Shown: positions 1 through 11,540, counted from the first letter of the stretch. The stretch: DNA of 64,000 bases from Erinaceus europaeus (GCF_950295315.1 NC_080168.1:71910008-71974007); one strand, 5' to 3'. The notes: generated by a model not told the origin, from the letters alone. Numbers and translations are program-made.

Positions 1-437
1 ACTTCCTCTCCACTTTTCCAAGCTTTGGGTCCATGATTGCTCAACAATTTGTTTGGCTTTGTATGTTAACTCTCTTTTCAGTCACCAGGTTCCAGGTGTC
101 ATCAGGATGCCAGCCAGACTTCCCTGGATTGAAGACACCACCAATGTGTCCTGGAGCTCAGCTTCCCCAGAGACCCATCCTACTAGGGAAAGAGAGAGGC
201 AGACTGGGAGTGTGGACCGACCAGTCAACGCCCATGTTCAGCGAGGAAGCAATTACAGAAGCCAGACCTTCTACCTTCTGCAACCCTCAATGACCCTGGG
301 TCCATGCTCCCAGAGGGATAGAGAATGGGAAAGCTATCGGGGGAGGGGGTGGGATATGGAGGTTGGGCGGTGGGAATTGTGTGGAGTTGTACCCCTCCTA
401 CCCTATGGTTTTGTTAATAAAAAAAAAAAAAAAAAGA
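1..437 (+). mobile_element. L1 3' end, young type B
   Basis: Nearly identical to 41287-41716 of the full-length L1 and ends in an A-run at 419-435. The left limit is the window edge. Confidence 0.92.
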
Positions 438-565
438 GAGAATAACTGAATTTAGAAACAATCCCATAGGCAAAAATAAGCCCACCCACCATCCTGTACA
501 GTTAGATCTCGAAGTGCAAAAATGGAAATGTTAAAAAATGTCAAATGTTAAAATTTTTCTTCTCA

Positions 566-831
566 GGAGTCAGGTGGTAGAGCAGCAGGTTAAGCACACA
601 TGGCACAAAGCACAAGGACCAGCATAAGGATCCCAGTTCAAGCTCCCGGCTCTCCACCTGCAGCAGAGTCGCTTCACAGGCGATGAAGCAGGTCTGCAGG
701 TGTCTATCTTTCTCTCCCCGTCTCTGTCTTCCCCTCCTCTCTCCATTTCTCTCTGTCCTATCCAACAATGACGACATGTATAACAACAACAATAATATAA
801 CATAGCAACAAAAGGGAATATTTAAAAAATT
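566..831 (+). mobile_element. SINE-A
   Basis: Full copy; TSD TTTTTCTTCTCA at 554-565 and 832-843. Confidence 0.9.
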
Positions 832-1041
832 TTTTTCTTCTCATTCTGAATTTCAAGATCCTATATTCTAGTATGCAAGTCCTGTTTCAATACTTGAACT
901 TATAAGCTTTTCCAAAGTTTTATGACTTGTAAAAGTCTTCACACAAACTTTGGCTGCTATAAGACTCTTACTGAAAATTTACCTGGTCTGTCCTCCACAT
1001 CCTATACCCTATTTGACTTATTTTTTAACTATTACAATAAA

Positions 1042-1260
1042 AAGGGGGGGGTGGCACACCTGCTTGAGCACACGTTACAACGTGCAAGGACCAGGGTTCA
1101 AACCTTTGCTCCCAAGCTGTAGGGGGAAAGAGTCACAAGTGGTGAAGCAGGGCTGTAGGTGTCTCTCTGTTTCTCTCTCCTTCTCAATCCCCCTTCCTTC
1201 TTGGTAGCTATCTCTATCCAATAAATAAAGATTAATAAAAAATAAAAATAATAATCAAAT
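1042..1260 (+). mobile_element. SINE-B
   Basis: Head GTGGCACACCTGCTTGAGC, body, and CCAATAAATAAAGAT tail. Confidence 0.88.
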
Positions 1261-1280
1261 AAAGTAACAAAACAAAAAGT

Positions 1281-1400
1281 CAGGGTGCAGGGAGATACTA
1301 CAATGGTTACATACAAAGAGTATTTATTATGTCTGAGGTACCAGGATCAATCCTCCACACCTCCATAAGTTACAGCTGAGCAATGTTTTACTTGGTTTAA
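1281..1400 (+). mobile_element. SINE-C, diverged
   Basis: ATACTACAATGGTTACA head. Confidence 0.7.
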
Positions 1401-1625
1401 AAGAAAACAAAACAAAGGATTTTATCTCTCAAAAGTTTTGTGGAAAAATGCTACCTGAATCATTAAATGCATACAATCTAGACTTGCCAATTTTAAGTAA
1501 TCTTAAAGTGCAAAATTTGATCTAGTTTAATAGTTACATATGAGCAGGTTTATCCGACCAGAATTAGTACTTTTAATAACATCCTCACAATCATTAATGC
1601 ATTAGCACATAAAGACATAAAGAAA

Positions 1626-1751
1626 GGGGCCCGGATGGTGGCACACCTGGTTGAGCGCACGTTACAATGCACAAGGACCCGGGTTCGAGCCCCCAGTCCC
1701 CACCTGCAGGGTGAAAGCTTTGCTAGTGGTGAAGCAATGCTGCAGGTCCTT

Positions 1752-1814
<63 letters not shown>

Positions 1815-1878
1815 CCTTACCTCTAGATTTTTGGGGCTGCATCTAATAAATAAAGATAAAAATAATAATAAAAAAACA
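1626..1878 (+). mobile_element. SINE-B with expanded (TC)n
   Basis: Intact A and B boxes; its pyrimidine region has expanded at 1756-1814. Confidence 0.9.
1756..1814 (+). repeat. (TC)n
   Basis: Inside a SINE-B. Confidence 0.97.
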
Positions 1879-2377
1879 AAGATATAAAGAGAGTAAGTGA
1901 ATTTAGATGCAATATGTTTTAACAAATTCAACTAGTCCAATCAGATACAGGCCCAAATGTAACTACATCAATTCCCAGGTTTACCTAGATTAGAAAAATT
2001 TTACTATAGCCTCCTGGGTTTGACAGATGTCTTCCAAAATTACTTGAAATTTGAGCTTGCTGAAAGACAACCACCAAATTTTTCACTCAACTATAAAATA
2101 TACTAATAGATACCATCATCTCAAATTTAAGAATATAGCTTACAGAACAGGACATGGCAAGTGTTGACGAGGCTATGGAGAAAAAAGGATTCTGCTGGTG
2201 GGAATGTAAACAGGCGCATCTGGAAGACTGTATGGAGTCCATAAATAAAAAATGGAATTACGTTGTGATCCAGCAATTCCTAAGGACATACATAAATGCT
2301 AGCCAAAGAGTGGAAGCAACCTAAATGCCCACTGACAGATGAGTGGATAAAGTTATGGTATAAGGAAGTTATGGTAT

Positions 2378-2505
2378 AGGGTGGGATATATAACACAGTG
2401 GTTATGCAAAGGATTCTCAAGCCTGAGACTCTGAAGTCCCAGGTTCAATCCCTCACCATCACCATAAGCCAGAACTAGACAATGCTCGGGGGGGGGGGGG
2501 TGTCC
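2378..2505 (+). mobile_element. SINE-C in an L1
   Basis: ACACAGTGGTTATGC head, AGGTTCAATCCC B box; G-run at its end. Confidence 0.83.
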
Positions 2506-2601
2506 TTTTTGGGACAAAATAGATAGAACTGGAGATAATGCTCAGTGAAATGAGAAATGAAAGACAACTAAGGAATGATTTCATTCATGTGAAATGAAAA
2601 C

Positions 2602-2662
2602 GGATGGATGGATGGATGGATGGATGGATGGATGGATGGATGGATGGATGGATGGATGGATG
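2602..2662 (+). repeat. (GGAT)n, about 15 units
   Basis: Followed by ~95 bp of impure purine-rich sequence. Confidence 0.97.
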
Positions 2663-2884
2663 GGCAGGTGATGGAGGGAGAGGGAAGGAGAGGGGGGAGG
2701 GAGGAGAAGGAAGAACGGAGGGAGGAAGGGAAGAAAAGTGTGTATGGAAGAAAGGAAAGAGAAAAAGAAGGATAAATAAAATTAAAGTGTTTCAAAGACT
2801 TTGTGAGAATTATGTTGGCTATAAAGTGGTTTGGTGAGGACACAGAAATTTGGGGGTAGGTATGGTGTGGAACTATACAATCTT

Positions 2885-3143
2885 TTTTTTTTTAATTTAT
2901 TTCCTTATTGGGGAATTAATGTTTTACATTCAACAGTAAATAGAATAGTTTGTACATGCATAACATTCCCCAGTTTCCCATTTAACAATACAACCCCCAC
3001 TATGTCATCTATCATCCTTCATGGACCTGTATTCTCCCCACCCACCCACCCCAGAGTCTTTTACTTTGGTGTGATATGCCAATTACATTTCAGGTTCTAC
3101 TTGTGTTTTTGTTTCTGATCTTGTTTTTCAACTTCTGCCTGAG
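2885..3143 (-). mobile_element. 5'-truncated L1 3' end, type A, with TSD
   Basis: The reverse complement matches 40983-41176 of the L1 and then continues CATGTACAAACTATT...ATTAATTCCCCAATAAGG with a poly(A), seen as T at 2885-2893. A 16-bp TSD, GGAACTATACAATCTT, is at 2869-2884 and 3144-3159. It is inserted in an older L1. Confidence 0.93.
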
Positions 3144-3351
3144 GGAACTATACAATCTTATATCCCTCTATTAATCACAAATAAAAAATGAGAAAAAAAT
3201 AGAAAATATTGACTTTGGTATTAAGAATCAAACTACTAAGAGTACCAACTTTCAAAATACAGTACTTTGCCTTTAAAACTTAGTGATCTTGCCAAAATAT
3301 GTTACCAGCGGCATTTACACTTATGAAACTGTGATGAAAAGTAAGGCTTAC

Positions 3352-3637
3352 TTTTTACACATGACACAGAGTTTCTTTGGAGCAGGCTTATGAGAAAAAG
3401 AGGAAAGGCAGGTGGTGGAACAAAAAAGGTGAGCAGATCCTTTTCGCTGATAAGCAGTCTGTCCTTTCTGTAAAGGCTTCTTGCAGTTTGCACAAGTGAC
3501 TTTCACAGGCTTGTTGGGCTGTTGTTGGGTAGAAGGCTGGAAAATCTGTTTAGGAAGTGAGGCCACTGGTGATAAAGAGTCCACCCCGGGTTGTTTCTGA
3601 TTTCGGGGAAATGATGCTGACTGGGAGATCCAAGAAT
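3352..3637 (-). CDS. ZMYM2: ZMYM2 second coding exon, start of the MYM-type zinc-finger array
   Basis: The acceptor TGTGCTTTTAAG precedes ATTCTTGG at 3637. The AT completes codon 283 (G|AT, Asp), so the frame continues from the exon at 9527. The donor is AAAAA|GTAAGC with GT at 3351-3350, leaving phase 2 (lysine 378 is split). Residues 284-377 contain [10 protein letters not shown], then [14 protein letters not shown], then the first MYM zinc finger: CANC (C331, C334), HLFCSTTC (C355, C359), and CVMC (C373, C376), which opens the next finger. MYM fingers mediate protein contacts. Codon 301 is an internal GTG (valine), not a start, although an open frame can be opened there. Later exons are beyond the left edge. 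Confidence 0.95.
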
Positions 3638-3922
3638 CTTAAAAGCACAGGAAAGGGGAGAGAGAACATTATTTACACATGTGGCTATTTACACAGGAGA
3701 AACAGTTTTCACTTCCCATTTTGTACAAGTCTGAGACATTAAGAATTAGTAGACAGTAAAGTAACTCTACATAGAACATCATCAGTTAAGTTTTTGGAAA
3801 GTGAAACAATACACCATAGAAACAGATTACCATAGGCTTATTGCAACATATAGTACAATAATTTCCTACAGCGTTTTTTTTTTTATTGGGGGAGGGGGTG
3901 TTTGTTTTATAATTGCCACTAG

Positions 3923-4190
3923 AAAGGCCAGGCGGTAGCACAGAAGGTTAAGCACACATGGTGCGAAGCTCAAGGATCCCGGTTCCCCACCTGCAGGGAG
4001 GTTGCTTCACAATCAGTAAAGCAGGTTTGCAGATGTCTATCTTTCACTCCCCTTCTATCTCTCGATTTCTCTCTGTCATATCCAACAACAACGACAGCAA
4101 TTACAACAACAATGATAAACAACAAGGAAAACAAAAGGGGAAAAAAAACTTACCAATCCTAAAAAAATAAATAAATAAAATAAAAATTAA
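3923..4190 (+). mobile_element. SINE-A
   Basis: TSD TAATTGCCACTAG at 3910-3922 and 4191-4203; lies between the ZMYM2 coding exons. Confidence 0.92.
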
Positions 4191-4224
4191 TAATTGCCAC
4201 TAGGGTTAAGACTGAGGCTCAGTG

Positions 4225-4455
4225 TCCAGATGACCCATCTTACACTTTGGGGTCTTTCTGTTCACTGTTTTTGCTTTTTCTCCTATTTTCACTTTCAAAA
4301 CGACAGAAAGAAATTAAGAGGGGAAGGAGAGAGATAGGGAGAGAGACACCTGCAGCACACTTCATCACTATTGAAGCTTCCTACCTGCAGGTGGTTACCT
4401 GGGTCCTTGCACAGGGTAATGTGTATGCTATATCTGGTGCTCAGCACAGAGGCTC
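4225..4455 (-). mobile_element. SINE-B, diverged
   Basis: ACACCTGCAGCAC and CCTACCTGCAGGTGG core; head part decayed. Confidence 0.75.
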
Positions 4456-4461
4456 TATTTA

Positions 4462-4473
4462 TTTTATTATTAC

Positions 4474-4510
<37 letters not shown>
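4462..4510 (+). repeat. (ATT)n
   Basis: Nearly pure, between decayed SINEs. Confidence 0.93.
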
Positions 4511-4600
4511 TCATGAGACAAAGAGAAGAAAGTGCAAGAAACAGGGCAGACTGCACTGTCATATGTGGTACCAGAGAGTGCACTTAAGTCAAAGCTGAAC

Positions 4601-4998
4601 CATGCTTGCCACCTCCCATGGCTATGCCACAGCATACTTAATGTCAAAACCAAACTTGTAAGTAAAGACCCAAAAAATTTCTAGTATTAAATAATCATTT
4701 GTATTCATTTTCACCAGTGTGACAGGTGGCCCAGGCCTAACCCAGAGCCCAGGGCAAAGGACAGGAGCCAACTCTGGACAGAAAGCACTTCCGTCCGTGA
4801 CACACTAAGCACACACTGACTTTGGTTCAGACTACTGAAACACAACAGTGCTAGCATGTACATCTTCAGATTGTGGGAGGAAATTAAACAGCCAGGAAAA
4901 AATCAGCACAGATGTGGAAGGCACAAACCCAATACAGAAAGAAGCAGGAGTCCATGTTTTCTTTGTTTTTTGTTTTTGGGAGGGGGGTTGTTTTGCTT
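4601..4998. other. ZMYM2 intron, no feature recognised
   Basis: About 400 bp without a clear repeat or frame. Confidence 0.5.
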
Positions 4999-5125
4999 TG
5001 GGTTTTTTTTTTTTTTTCCTACTCACTGACTGGTTTATGGTGGGTGGGTTGAACCTGGGACTTTGGAATCTCAGGAATGAAAGTCTGTTTGCATAACCAT
5101 TATGCTATCTACCCTCTCTCTGCCC
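4999..5125 (-). mobile_element. SINE-C
   Basis: GCATAACCATTATGC complement of the head. Confidence 0.85.
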
Positions 5126-5406
5126 CTCACTGACTTTATAACAAAGGAAGGTTGAAATGAAACAATGTTAGCTGAAGGCCTGCTACCTAACAGACAGGTA
5201 AGAACACAGGTTTGGTAGCTGGCTGATTTGTGACACCATGTATTCGGCAAAGGAATTACATTAAGTAAGATTATACAGTCAATGAAACACAGTGACTAAC
5301 ATAGAAAGGACTAAAAGTAGTGACCATTAGTATTGATTTAGAGAATATTACATCAAGCAAGGATTACATGCATCAACAAAAAAATGAAATAATCTTGACC
5401 AACTGG

Positions 5407-5595
5407 GAGATCACTTACCCTGTAGAGCACCCAATTTACCATGTGCAAGGTTCAAACCCCTGGCCACTACACGGGAGCAGTATGCAAAAAGGAAATCTCA
5501 CAAGTGGTGGAGCAGTGCTGTGGAGTTTATCCTCCTCTCTGTCTCTCTCTCTCCCTCTATACAAAGCCCTGGCAGCAAAAAAAAAAAAAAAAAAT
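5407..5595 (+). mobile_element. SINE-E with TSD
   Basis: TTGACCAACTGG at 5395-5406 and 5596-5607. Confidence 0.85.
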
Positions 5596-5785
5596 TTGAC
5601 CAACTGGAGCCTTCAACAAATAGCACAGGTATAATTAAGATTATATGTGAATATTTACAAAACATTGTTTTAAGAATAGTGTTTCCATATGGCCTCTAAA
5701 TATATCACAAAATATCAAATTAGTTAGAATTACACAGAAAGTGGTAGTATTATGCCAACATACAGTTGGCCACTTCAGCATCATA

Positions 5786-6125
5786 TTCCTGGGCTGGAGA
5801 GATAGCATAATGGCTATAGGGAGCCAGGTGGTGGCACACATGGTTAAACACACACATTACCGTGCACAAGGACCCAGGTTCAAGACCGTGGATACCACCT
5901 GCAAAGGGAAAGCTTCATGAGTGGTGAAGCAGGGCTGCATCTGTCTGTCTCTCTCTGTATCTCCTTCCCCTCTCAATTTCTGTCTCTATCCAATAATAAA
6001 AATACTTTAAAGAGAGAGAGAGAGCATATGGTTATGCAAAAATAAAGACTTCTATGTCTGCAGCACCATGAATCCCAAGTTCCATCCCAGAATCACTCTA
6101 AGCCAGAGCTGAGCAGGGCTCTATT
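5786..6125 (+). mobile_element. SINE-C split by a SINE-B
   Basis: Head at 5786-5815, remainder at 6023-6125. Confidence 0.82.
5816..6022 (+). mobile_element. SINE-B inserted in a SINE-C
   Basis: SINE-C sequence AGCATAATGG / AGCATATGG lies on both sides. Confidence 0.85.
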
Positions 6126-6204
6126 AATTAATCTTTTAAAAAAATCTAAAAAAAAAAAAATAGTAACAACACCTCAGCATCATTTTCTATCAGCACAAAC
6201 AGTT

Positions 6205-6330
6205 TCAGTGCAGCAAATATGAAGGAGATACCTACAGATAGAGAAAGTTTCTCAGAGGTAGAGAATATGCACTGTACATGTGAGACCCTAGTTTGGATCT
6301 CTGGCACCAGTCTCTCAAACAATTACAAAA
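6205..6330 (+). mobile_element. SINE-F-like, old
   Basis: CAGAGGTAGAGAATATGCAC. Confidence 0.45.
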
Positions 6331-6334
6331 ATAA

Positions 6335-6660
6335 AAACAGAATGGAGCTAGAAGGAATTATGTTAAGTGAGCTAAGTCAGAAAGATAAAGATGGGTATGG
6401 GATGATCCCACTCATCAACAGAAGTTAAGAAAGAAGATCAGAAAGGGAAACTAAAAGCAGGATTGACTAAATCTAGAGTAGGGCACCAAAGTAAAAACCC
6501 TGTAGTGAGGGGGGGAGGGTGGACATTCGGCTTCCCAGGGCGGGGGGGGGGGGGGGAGTGTGATGGGACACAGTCTTGTGGTGGTGGGAATGGTGTTTAT
6601 GTATACTCCTATTAAAGTGTAGTCCTATAAATCACTATTTAATTAATATGAGAGGGGAAA
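6335..6660 (+). mobile_element. older L1, end of ORF2 and 3' UTR
   Basis: Encodes NRMELEGIMLSELSQKDKDGYGMIPL at the ORF2 terminus, then GGCACCAAAGTAAAAACC and a G-run (6542-6555), then a variant 3' UTR. Confidence 0.8.
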
Positions 6661-6710
6661 ACTGGTAATGCCATCTTTTGAATGCTTTCAATCAAAAATT
6701 CCTTATGTGT

Positions 6711-6895
6711 GGTCCAGGAAGTGGCGTAGTGGACAAATTCAACTCTCAAGCATGTGGACCAGGGAGGTAGCTCAGCATCAGGACATAGACCCGAGACCCC
6801 AGAGCCCTGGCTCCAGCCTCAACAAAGTCATATGCCAGAGTTGAGTGGTACCTGGCCTCTCTCTCATGAAAATAAATCATTTTAAATTTTTTTTT
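6711..6895 (+). mobile_element. SINE-D head fused to an older tRNA-type unit
   Basis: GGTCCAGGAAGTGGCGTAGTGG, then GGGAGGTAGCTCAGCATC. Confidence 0.65.
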
Positions 6896-7197
6896 AAATA
6901 TGCCCTGGGAAGCAGTATGTACTATTATTAATGATGAAACTATGAAACTGACTTGAGTGTTGTCATTTTTAAACTTACCTATTAGCTAAATTACAATAAA
7001 TGACACCAACGTAGGAAGGACTTTCTAGCAGCATGACAATGTACTGCCTCTGTTTTAGAATCCTCACCGCCACATATGTGGACTTCCTCACCGACCTACT
7101 GATGAATGTTTATGTGGAACAAGGGTCTTGGAATTTATGACAATTTTCCAAACCAGAGTAATAAGGAATATTATTACTTTTAAAATTATTATATACC

Positions 7198-7405
7198 AGG
7201 CTTCTTTTCCTTTATATTTGATAGGACACACACACACAAAATTGAAAGGAAGAGGAGCTAGAGAGGGAGAGAGAGACATCTGCAGCACTGCTTCATCATT
7301 CATGAAGCTTCCCTCCTGCAGGTAGGCATCGAGGCGTCGAACCTATGTCCTCAAGCATGATGACATGTGCATTCTACTAGGTATTAAGCCACCCCTCTGC
7401 TCCTA
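7198..7405 (-). mobile_element. SINE-B
   Basis: GACATCTGCAGCACTGC and CTCCTGCAGGTAGG core. Confidence 0.82.
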
Positions 7406-7417
7406 AACCAGACAGTT

Positions 7418-7714
7418 TTTAAATTTTTATTTATTTGCTTCTGAGACTTATCGCTGGGGCTCAGCGCTGGTACACTATGAATCCAATGCTCCTGGCAGCC
7501 ATTTTTTCCATTTTATTGGGTAGGACAGAGAGAAATTAAGAGGGGAGGGCAAGATAGGTAAGGGGAGAGAAAGCCAGACATCTGCAGAACTATTTCACTA
7601 CTTGTAAAGTGAGCCTCCTGTATTGGGAAGCTGGGAGCTCGAACTAGGATCCTCGTACGGATCCTTGCGCTTTATACTATGTTGCACTTAACCTGGTGCA
7701 CCACCACTCGACCC
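7418..7714 (-). mobile_element. SINE-A-like, long form, diverged
   Basis: Near-repeat AACCAGACA flanks it (7406 and 7716); the 3' module is present at 7440-7505. Confidence 0.8.
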
Positions 7715-7923
7715 CCAACCAGACATTTTTAAACTAAAAATCTTGGGTGGATCAGAGGTAATCAAAACTTTTGGCCTAGTAAATTCATTTCTAGGAATGG
7801 TACCTTAAGTACCATAATCTGAAATTTGAGAAAAGATGGTCATCATACATTGACAGTAGTAAAATAGTGGAATCAATCTAAGTCAAATACAAGCATGCTA
7901 TTCACACATGCTCTATGTAGTCA

Positions 7924-8038
7924 TTAGGGGAGATAGTATAGTGCTTATACAACAAAAGCTCTCATGCCTGAGGCTCCAAGTTCTCAGACACCACCATAAA
8001 CCAGAGATGAACAGCACTCTGGTTTTATTAAAGAAAAA
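7924..8038 (+). mobile_element. SINE-C
   Basis: ATGCCTGAGGCTCC core. Confidence 0.82.
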
Positions 8039-8039
8039 A

Positions 8040-8255
8040 GGAGCCTGATAGTGTTGCACCTGGTTAAGTGTATATATTATCATGCTCAAGACCTGGGTTC
8101 AAACCTGCAGGGGGAGAACTTCACAAGTGCCAAAGCAGTCTGCAGTGTCTCTCTGTCCCTCTCTCTCTCTCTCTCTCTATCCCCCTTCCCTCTCAATTTC
8201 TCTGTCCTATCAAATTAAATAAAGTTTAAAAAAAAAAAAAAAGAAAGAAGAAATA
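8040..8255 (+). mobile_element. SINE-B
   Basis: Internal deletion after the B box; tail is an A-run. Confidence 0.85.
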
Positions 8256-8261
8256 AAAATT

Positions 8262-8410
8262 GTTTAAGGCAAGGAAACAGTAGGGTGCATGCCCTACCAC
8301 TGATGAAGCCAATCTGAGACCAATCACTACACAAAAGTACTGTGGGGGGTGGGGGTGTGCAATCTCTTCCCTGTCACCTCTACCTCTCTATCCAAAATGA
8401 AAAGGATGGG
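8262..8410 (+). mobile_element. SINE-E-like, decayed
   Basis: GTAGGGTGCATGCCCTACC and a pyrimidine-rich end. Confidence 0.5.
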
Positions 8411-8569
8411 GGGATCAGCTTAGGAAGAATGGAACAGCACATGTGTAACATTCTAGCACGCATGCACACATCAAGTCAAACACAGAGAAAGTAAAGACAA
8501 ATCTAAATTCAGTAACAGTTATCCAGGAACAATAATGTATGTTTGAACTAGCACCTGCAGTTGTCTGAA

Positions 8570-8938
8570 TTCACGACCAAGGAGCCCAGGGCTATGGAAG
8601 ACAGAATATAAAGGACTAAGGGGTTTGAGATTGGGGTAAAGTGGGGCGGGGTATCCCAAAACAGCCCCCACCAGCATATATCACAGGAGAGTTCAACTTT
8701 GAGAAATCAAGTCACGAGCAGGTTTTAGAGTGCACAAGGATTGGTGCACATGGCCCCTGTATTCAGTAATGATATTAGATTGCTTCCTAAGTATGCTGTT
8801 TGTTTCTCCTCCTCTATACAATGAAGTCAAAGAATTCTGATGGAGGGTGTAGGCTCTCCCTGTGTGTGAAATTATACCCTTGAGATCTTAGAATTTTGTA
8901 AAACAGTTAAATCACTAATAAAAGAAAAAAAAAGACAC
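8570..8938 (+). mobile_element. old L1-like 3' UTR
   Basis: Ends with GAAATTATACCCTTGAGATCTTAGAATTTTG and an A-rich tail, which resembles the L1 3' ends elsewhere in the window. It is strongly diverged. Confidence 0.5.
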
Positions 8939-9139
8939 CAGTAAAAAAAATACATTAACAAGTGAGTATAGGACAAATTAAGATTCTAGTGATGGGAAAT
9001 ACTTTTTCTAATCCTACAGACACAAGTTTCTATGATTAGCTTTCTAATAATTCATTATGAAATACTATACATGCTTCTATTCTGTTTAGCTAAAGTTTCA
9101 AATTTAAGACAAAAGTCTGTAGAATATTAACATATTTTT

Positions 9140-9413
9140 GTATATATATTTATTTGTTCTCTTTTGTTACCCTTGTTTTATTGTTGTAGTTATTGATGTC
9201 ATTGTTGTTGGATAGGACAGAGAAAAATGGAGAGAGGAGGGGAAGACAAAGGTGGGGAGAGAAAGATAGACACCTGCAGACCTGCTTCACCACTTGTGAG
9301 GCTACTCCACTGCAGGTGGGGAGCCAGGGGCTCAAACCGGGATCCTCATGCCAGTCTTTGTGCTTTGCACCACCTGCACTTAACCCGCTGTGCTACCTCC
9401 CGACTCCCGATTT
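9140..9413 (-). mobile_element. SINE-A
   Basis: TSD TTAACATATTTTT at 9127-9139 and 9414-9426, about 100 bp past the ZMYM2 donor. Confidence 0.92.
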
Positions 9414-9526
9414 TTAACATATTTTTATGAACCAACTAACCAAAATAACTTGAGTTGCTAGAATGGGGAAGAAGTCAAAAATTAACTTTATTCACACAGG
9501 GTACAAAACTACTTACTACTGCTTAC

Positions 9527-10373
9527 CAGGATTATGATGAGTGGTAGATTCTCCATTCTGAAATACATCTCCTGTCACACTCATCCTACCAGGATTAAAA
9601 GGCCCTACTCCAGTCTTGGTCTGTGAAGTTAAAGACGGGGTGTATGTTTGTACATTAACACCAAAGTTACTTGACTGCAGTCCATTAGAGACATCTCCCA
9701 AGTTGGTATTCTGCAGTGACGTTACATGGGTAATCATCAAGTTCATATCTCGCCCATCAGTGTTCTCTAACTGGCCATCATTCACAGAGCTCACACCTGT
9801 CTCTAAGGTTGTGACATTAGCTATCTGAATTTCAGAGTCTGGTTCTGTGGTGATGCCACTACTACCCATTCCTGCATTTACCTTACTTCTTGAAAGACTG
9901 GAAGTGGGGAAATCCACATCATTGGTTCTGTTTTTAGTCTCAGAGGGTCTCTGTTCAGTAAAGTTAGAGGGACTTTTCTCTTGAACTTGGTTTGTCTCCA
10001 TGTCCTCTTCATCATCGATGACAATTGTCTCACTTATACTTCCCTTCTGAGAAGTCAACTCTTTCGAGGCAGGAAGAATCTTGGAATCACTTCCTTGCAG
10101 TTCTTCATTTTTTGATGATGTAAATGTTATAGTTCTCTGATCAGCCACCACTGGTGCAGGAGGTGGGGGGGGTTGTACAGGTTCAATAAAAACAACATCA
10201 TCATCATCTTCTACTGATAAGTTCTGAAATTTATTCGATCTGGATACTAAAGAATTAGGTGGACTGCTAAATGAATTTCCTACATTCGTGAGGCTAGTTG
10301 CCATGGCCGTACTTCCTAATAAGACAGGATTCTGCTCAGTCAGTTCTAGTCCTCCCACTGAGCCTGTGTCCAT
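9527..10373 (-). CDS. ZMYM2: ZMYM2 first coding exon (residues 1-282 plus first base of codon 283)
   Basis: ZMYM2 (ZNF198) is a nuclear, SUMO-binding MYM zinc-finger protein associated with LSD1-CoREST-HDAC corepressor complexes. The exon runs from an acceptor (TTTTAACAG, exon base 1 at 10383, so 10 bases of 5' UTR) through the ATG at 10373 to a donor CCTG|GTAAGC with its GT at 9526-9525. The encoded N-terminus is low-complexity and acidic and matches mammalian ZMYM2 almost residue for residue. It starts [14 protein letters not shown]. An acidic run at residues 55-59 is followed by VVFI (60-63), and TIVIDDEED lies at 116-124; both look like SUMO-interaction motifs. A proline run is at 68-72. 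No zinc finger lies in this exon. The open frame continues three codons past the donor (GKQ) only because intron is translated. Identification is from recognised protein similarity. Confidence 0.96.
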
Positions 10374-10383
10374 GCCAAAGGGT
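10374..10383 (-). other. ZMYM2: ZMYM2 5' UTR part of the ATG exon
   Basis: Ten bases between the acceptor AG (10385-10384) and the ATG. The acceptor is preceded by a T-rich tract (TTTTTTCCTTTTAACAG). The start context GGCATGG has G at +4. Confidence 0.85.
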
Positions 10384-10787
10384 CTGTTAAAAGGAAAAAA
10401 GCAACAGAAAAAGTCAGTATGTTTTTTTAAGTGCCAGTCAAATTGGGCCTTTTCAAGTCACATGTACTTTTTATATTCCAAATGAATATAAATGAGTCAC
10501 CTAACATCTAAGGGAAACTATGGTGTCCATTCTGTGACCATCTCTCATTCACTAATCATTTCACATGGTTTACATGTTAACCAAACTCTGACAGTAAGGC
10601 TCTTTATGCCTCATTCATCCACTGTATGAATTTAGTATGATCAAATTCCTAGTTACCCTTACCTTTATCTTTTTTTAACCTGTTATTCCCAATCCCTGGT
10701 TCTAATGAAACTATGATTAAATCCTCAGCATCCAAATTCTTTCATGACCCAATCCAAAAGTTTGTTTCTTCTGTTAGACACTAGGCT
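10384..10787. other. ZMYM2 intron next to the ATG exon, apparently unique
   Basis: No repeat family recognised; starts with the polypyrimidine tract of the acceptor. Confidence 0.5.
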
Positions 10788-11215
10788 GTAGGCTTTATAT
10801 CCATATAAATGATTCCTCAAAATATCCGGTCCCAATCTCCAGAACCTCTAAACATTACCTTTTATAGAAAGAGGATCTTTATAGCAGTGATTCAGGTGAT
10901 AAACATTTTAGAAGGATTATCTAGCAGGCTCTAGTCCCATCACAAATGTCAGTACAAGGGACAAGAGATGGTAGCGTGACCATGGAGGCAGACTGGAGGT
11001 GGCTCTGTGCTGCCACCAAGGAATAGTGGCAGTTGTGACAATGTATAGAAGGCAAGGAAGGGACTCTCCCTAGAACCTCCGAAGGAAGCCTACAGCTGCC
11101 AACATCCTGACTTGAATGAACAGAACTAAATTTGACCTCTGACCTCCAGAACTCCCAGTGAAAAAAGTTCTTGTGATATTGTTCTTCTGGTAGGCTTGTG
11201 ATAAAATGTCATAAT
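10788..11215 (+). mobile_element. possible MLT1-like (ERVL-MaLR) LTR
   Basis: Ordered but diverged matches to the pan-mammalian MLT1 type: TGATTCAGGTGATAA, GACCATGGAGGCAGA, GCCACCAAGGAATAG, CCTAGAACCTCC, TGACCTCTGACCTCCAGAACT. No coding part or TSD is visible. Confidence 0.4.
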
Positions 11216-11540
11216 AGCCATATGTTCTATCTCCTAAACAACCCTAGACACAGTTATCTATGTCCCATTTTAGTGACTAAGAAATACTGGCATAAAGGAC
11301 ATACTGCAATCTTACTCTTTCTTGTCAAGGGGACTAAATGGATAAGAGAGTAACTCCGATGCTATTGTTTGTAAGAGACATGTCTTGGGTTTCTTACAAA
11401 CATGGGAACTCTTTCAAGGCTATAATAAATACCTGGTATTATTTTCTGGGTTCCTTTCAAGATTTGCACTGGTTCCTCTATTACTAGTCTAAAGACTTTA
11501 GGAAGTAACATCATCATGAAACATGTCATGTAAAAGTGCT
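11216..11540. other. intron, nothing recognised
   Basis: Unique-looking AT-rich sequence. Confidence 0.5.

Larger units (their letters stand above)
2095..3200 (+). mobile_element. older L1 3' part, interrupted
   Basis: Recognisable ORF2 3' coding remnants (GAGGCTATGGAGAAAA, TGGTGGGAATGTAAAC, AATGCCCACTGACAGATG) at 2150-2375. The element continues at 2506-2600, 2760-2884 and 3144-3200, and is interrupted by a SINE-C, a GGAT repeat and an antisense L1. Confidence 0.85.

Noticed and set aside
2568..2843. Pro-Ser-Ile-His repeat frame
   Set aside because: Translation of the GGAT repeat on the minus strand.
3582..3584. Possible start codon opening a 78-codon frame in the second ZMYM2 coding exon
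   Set aside because: It is a GTG (Val 301) inside the exon; the exon is in phase with the upstream exon through codon 283.
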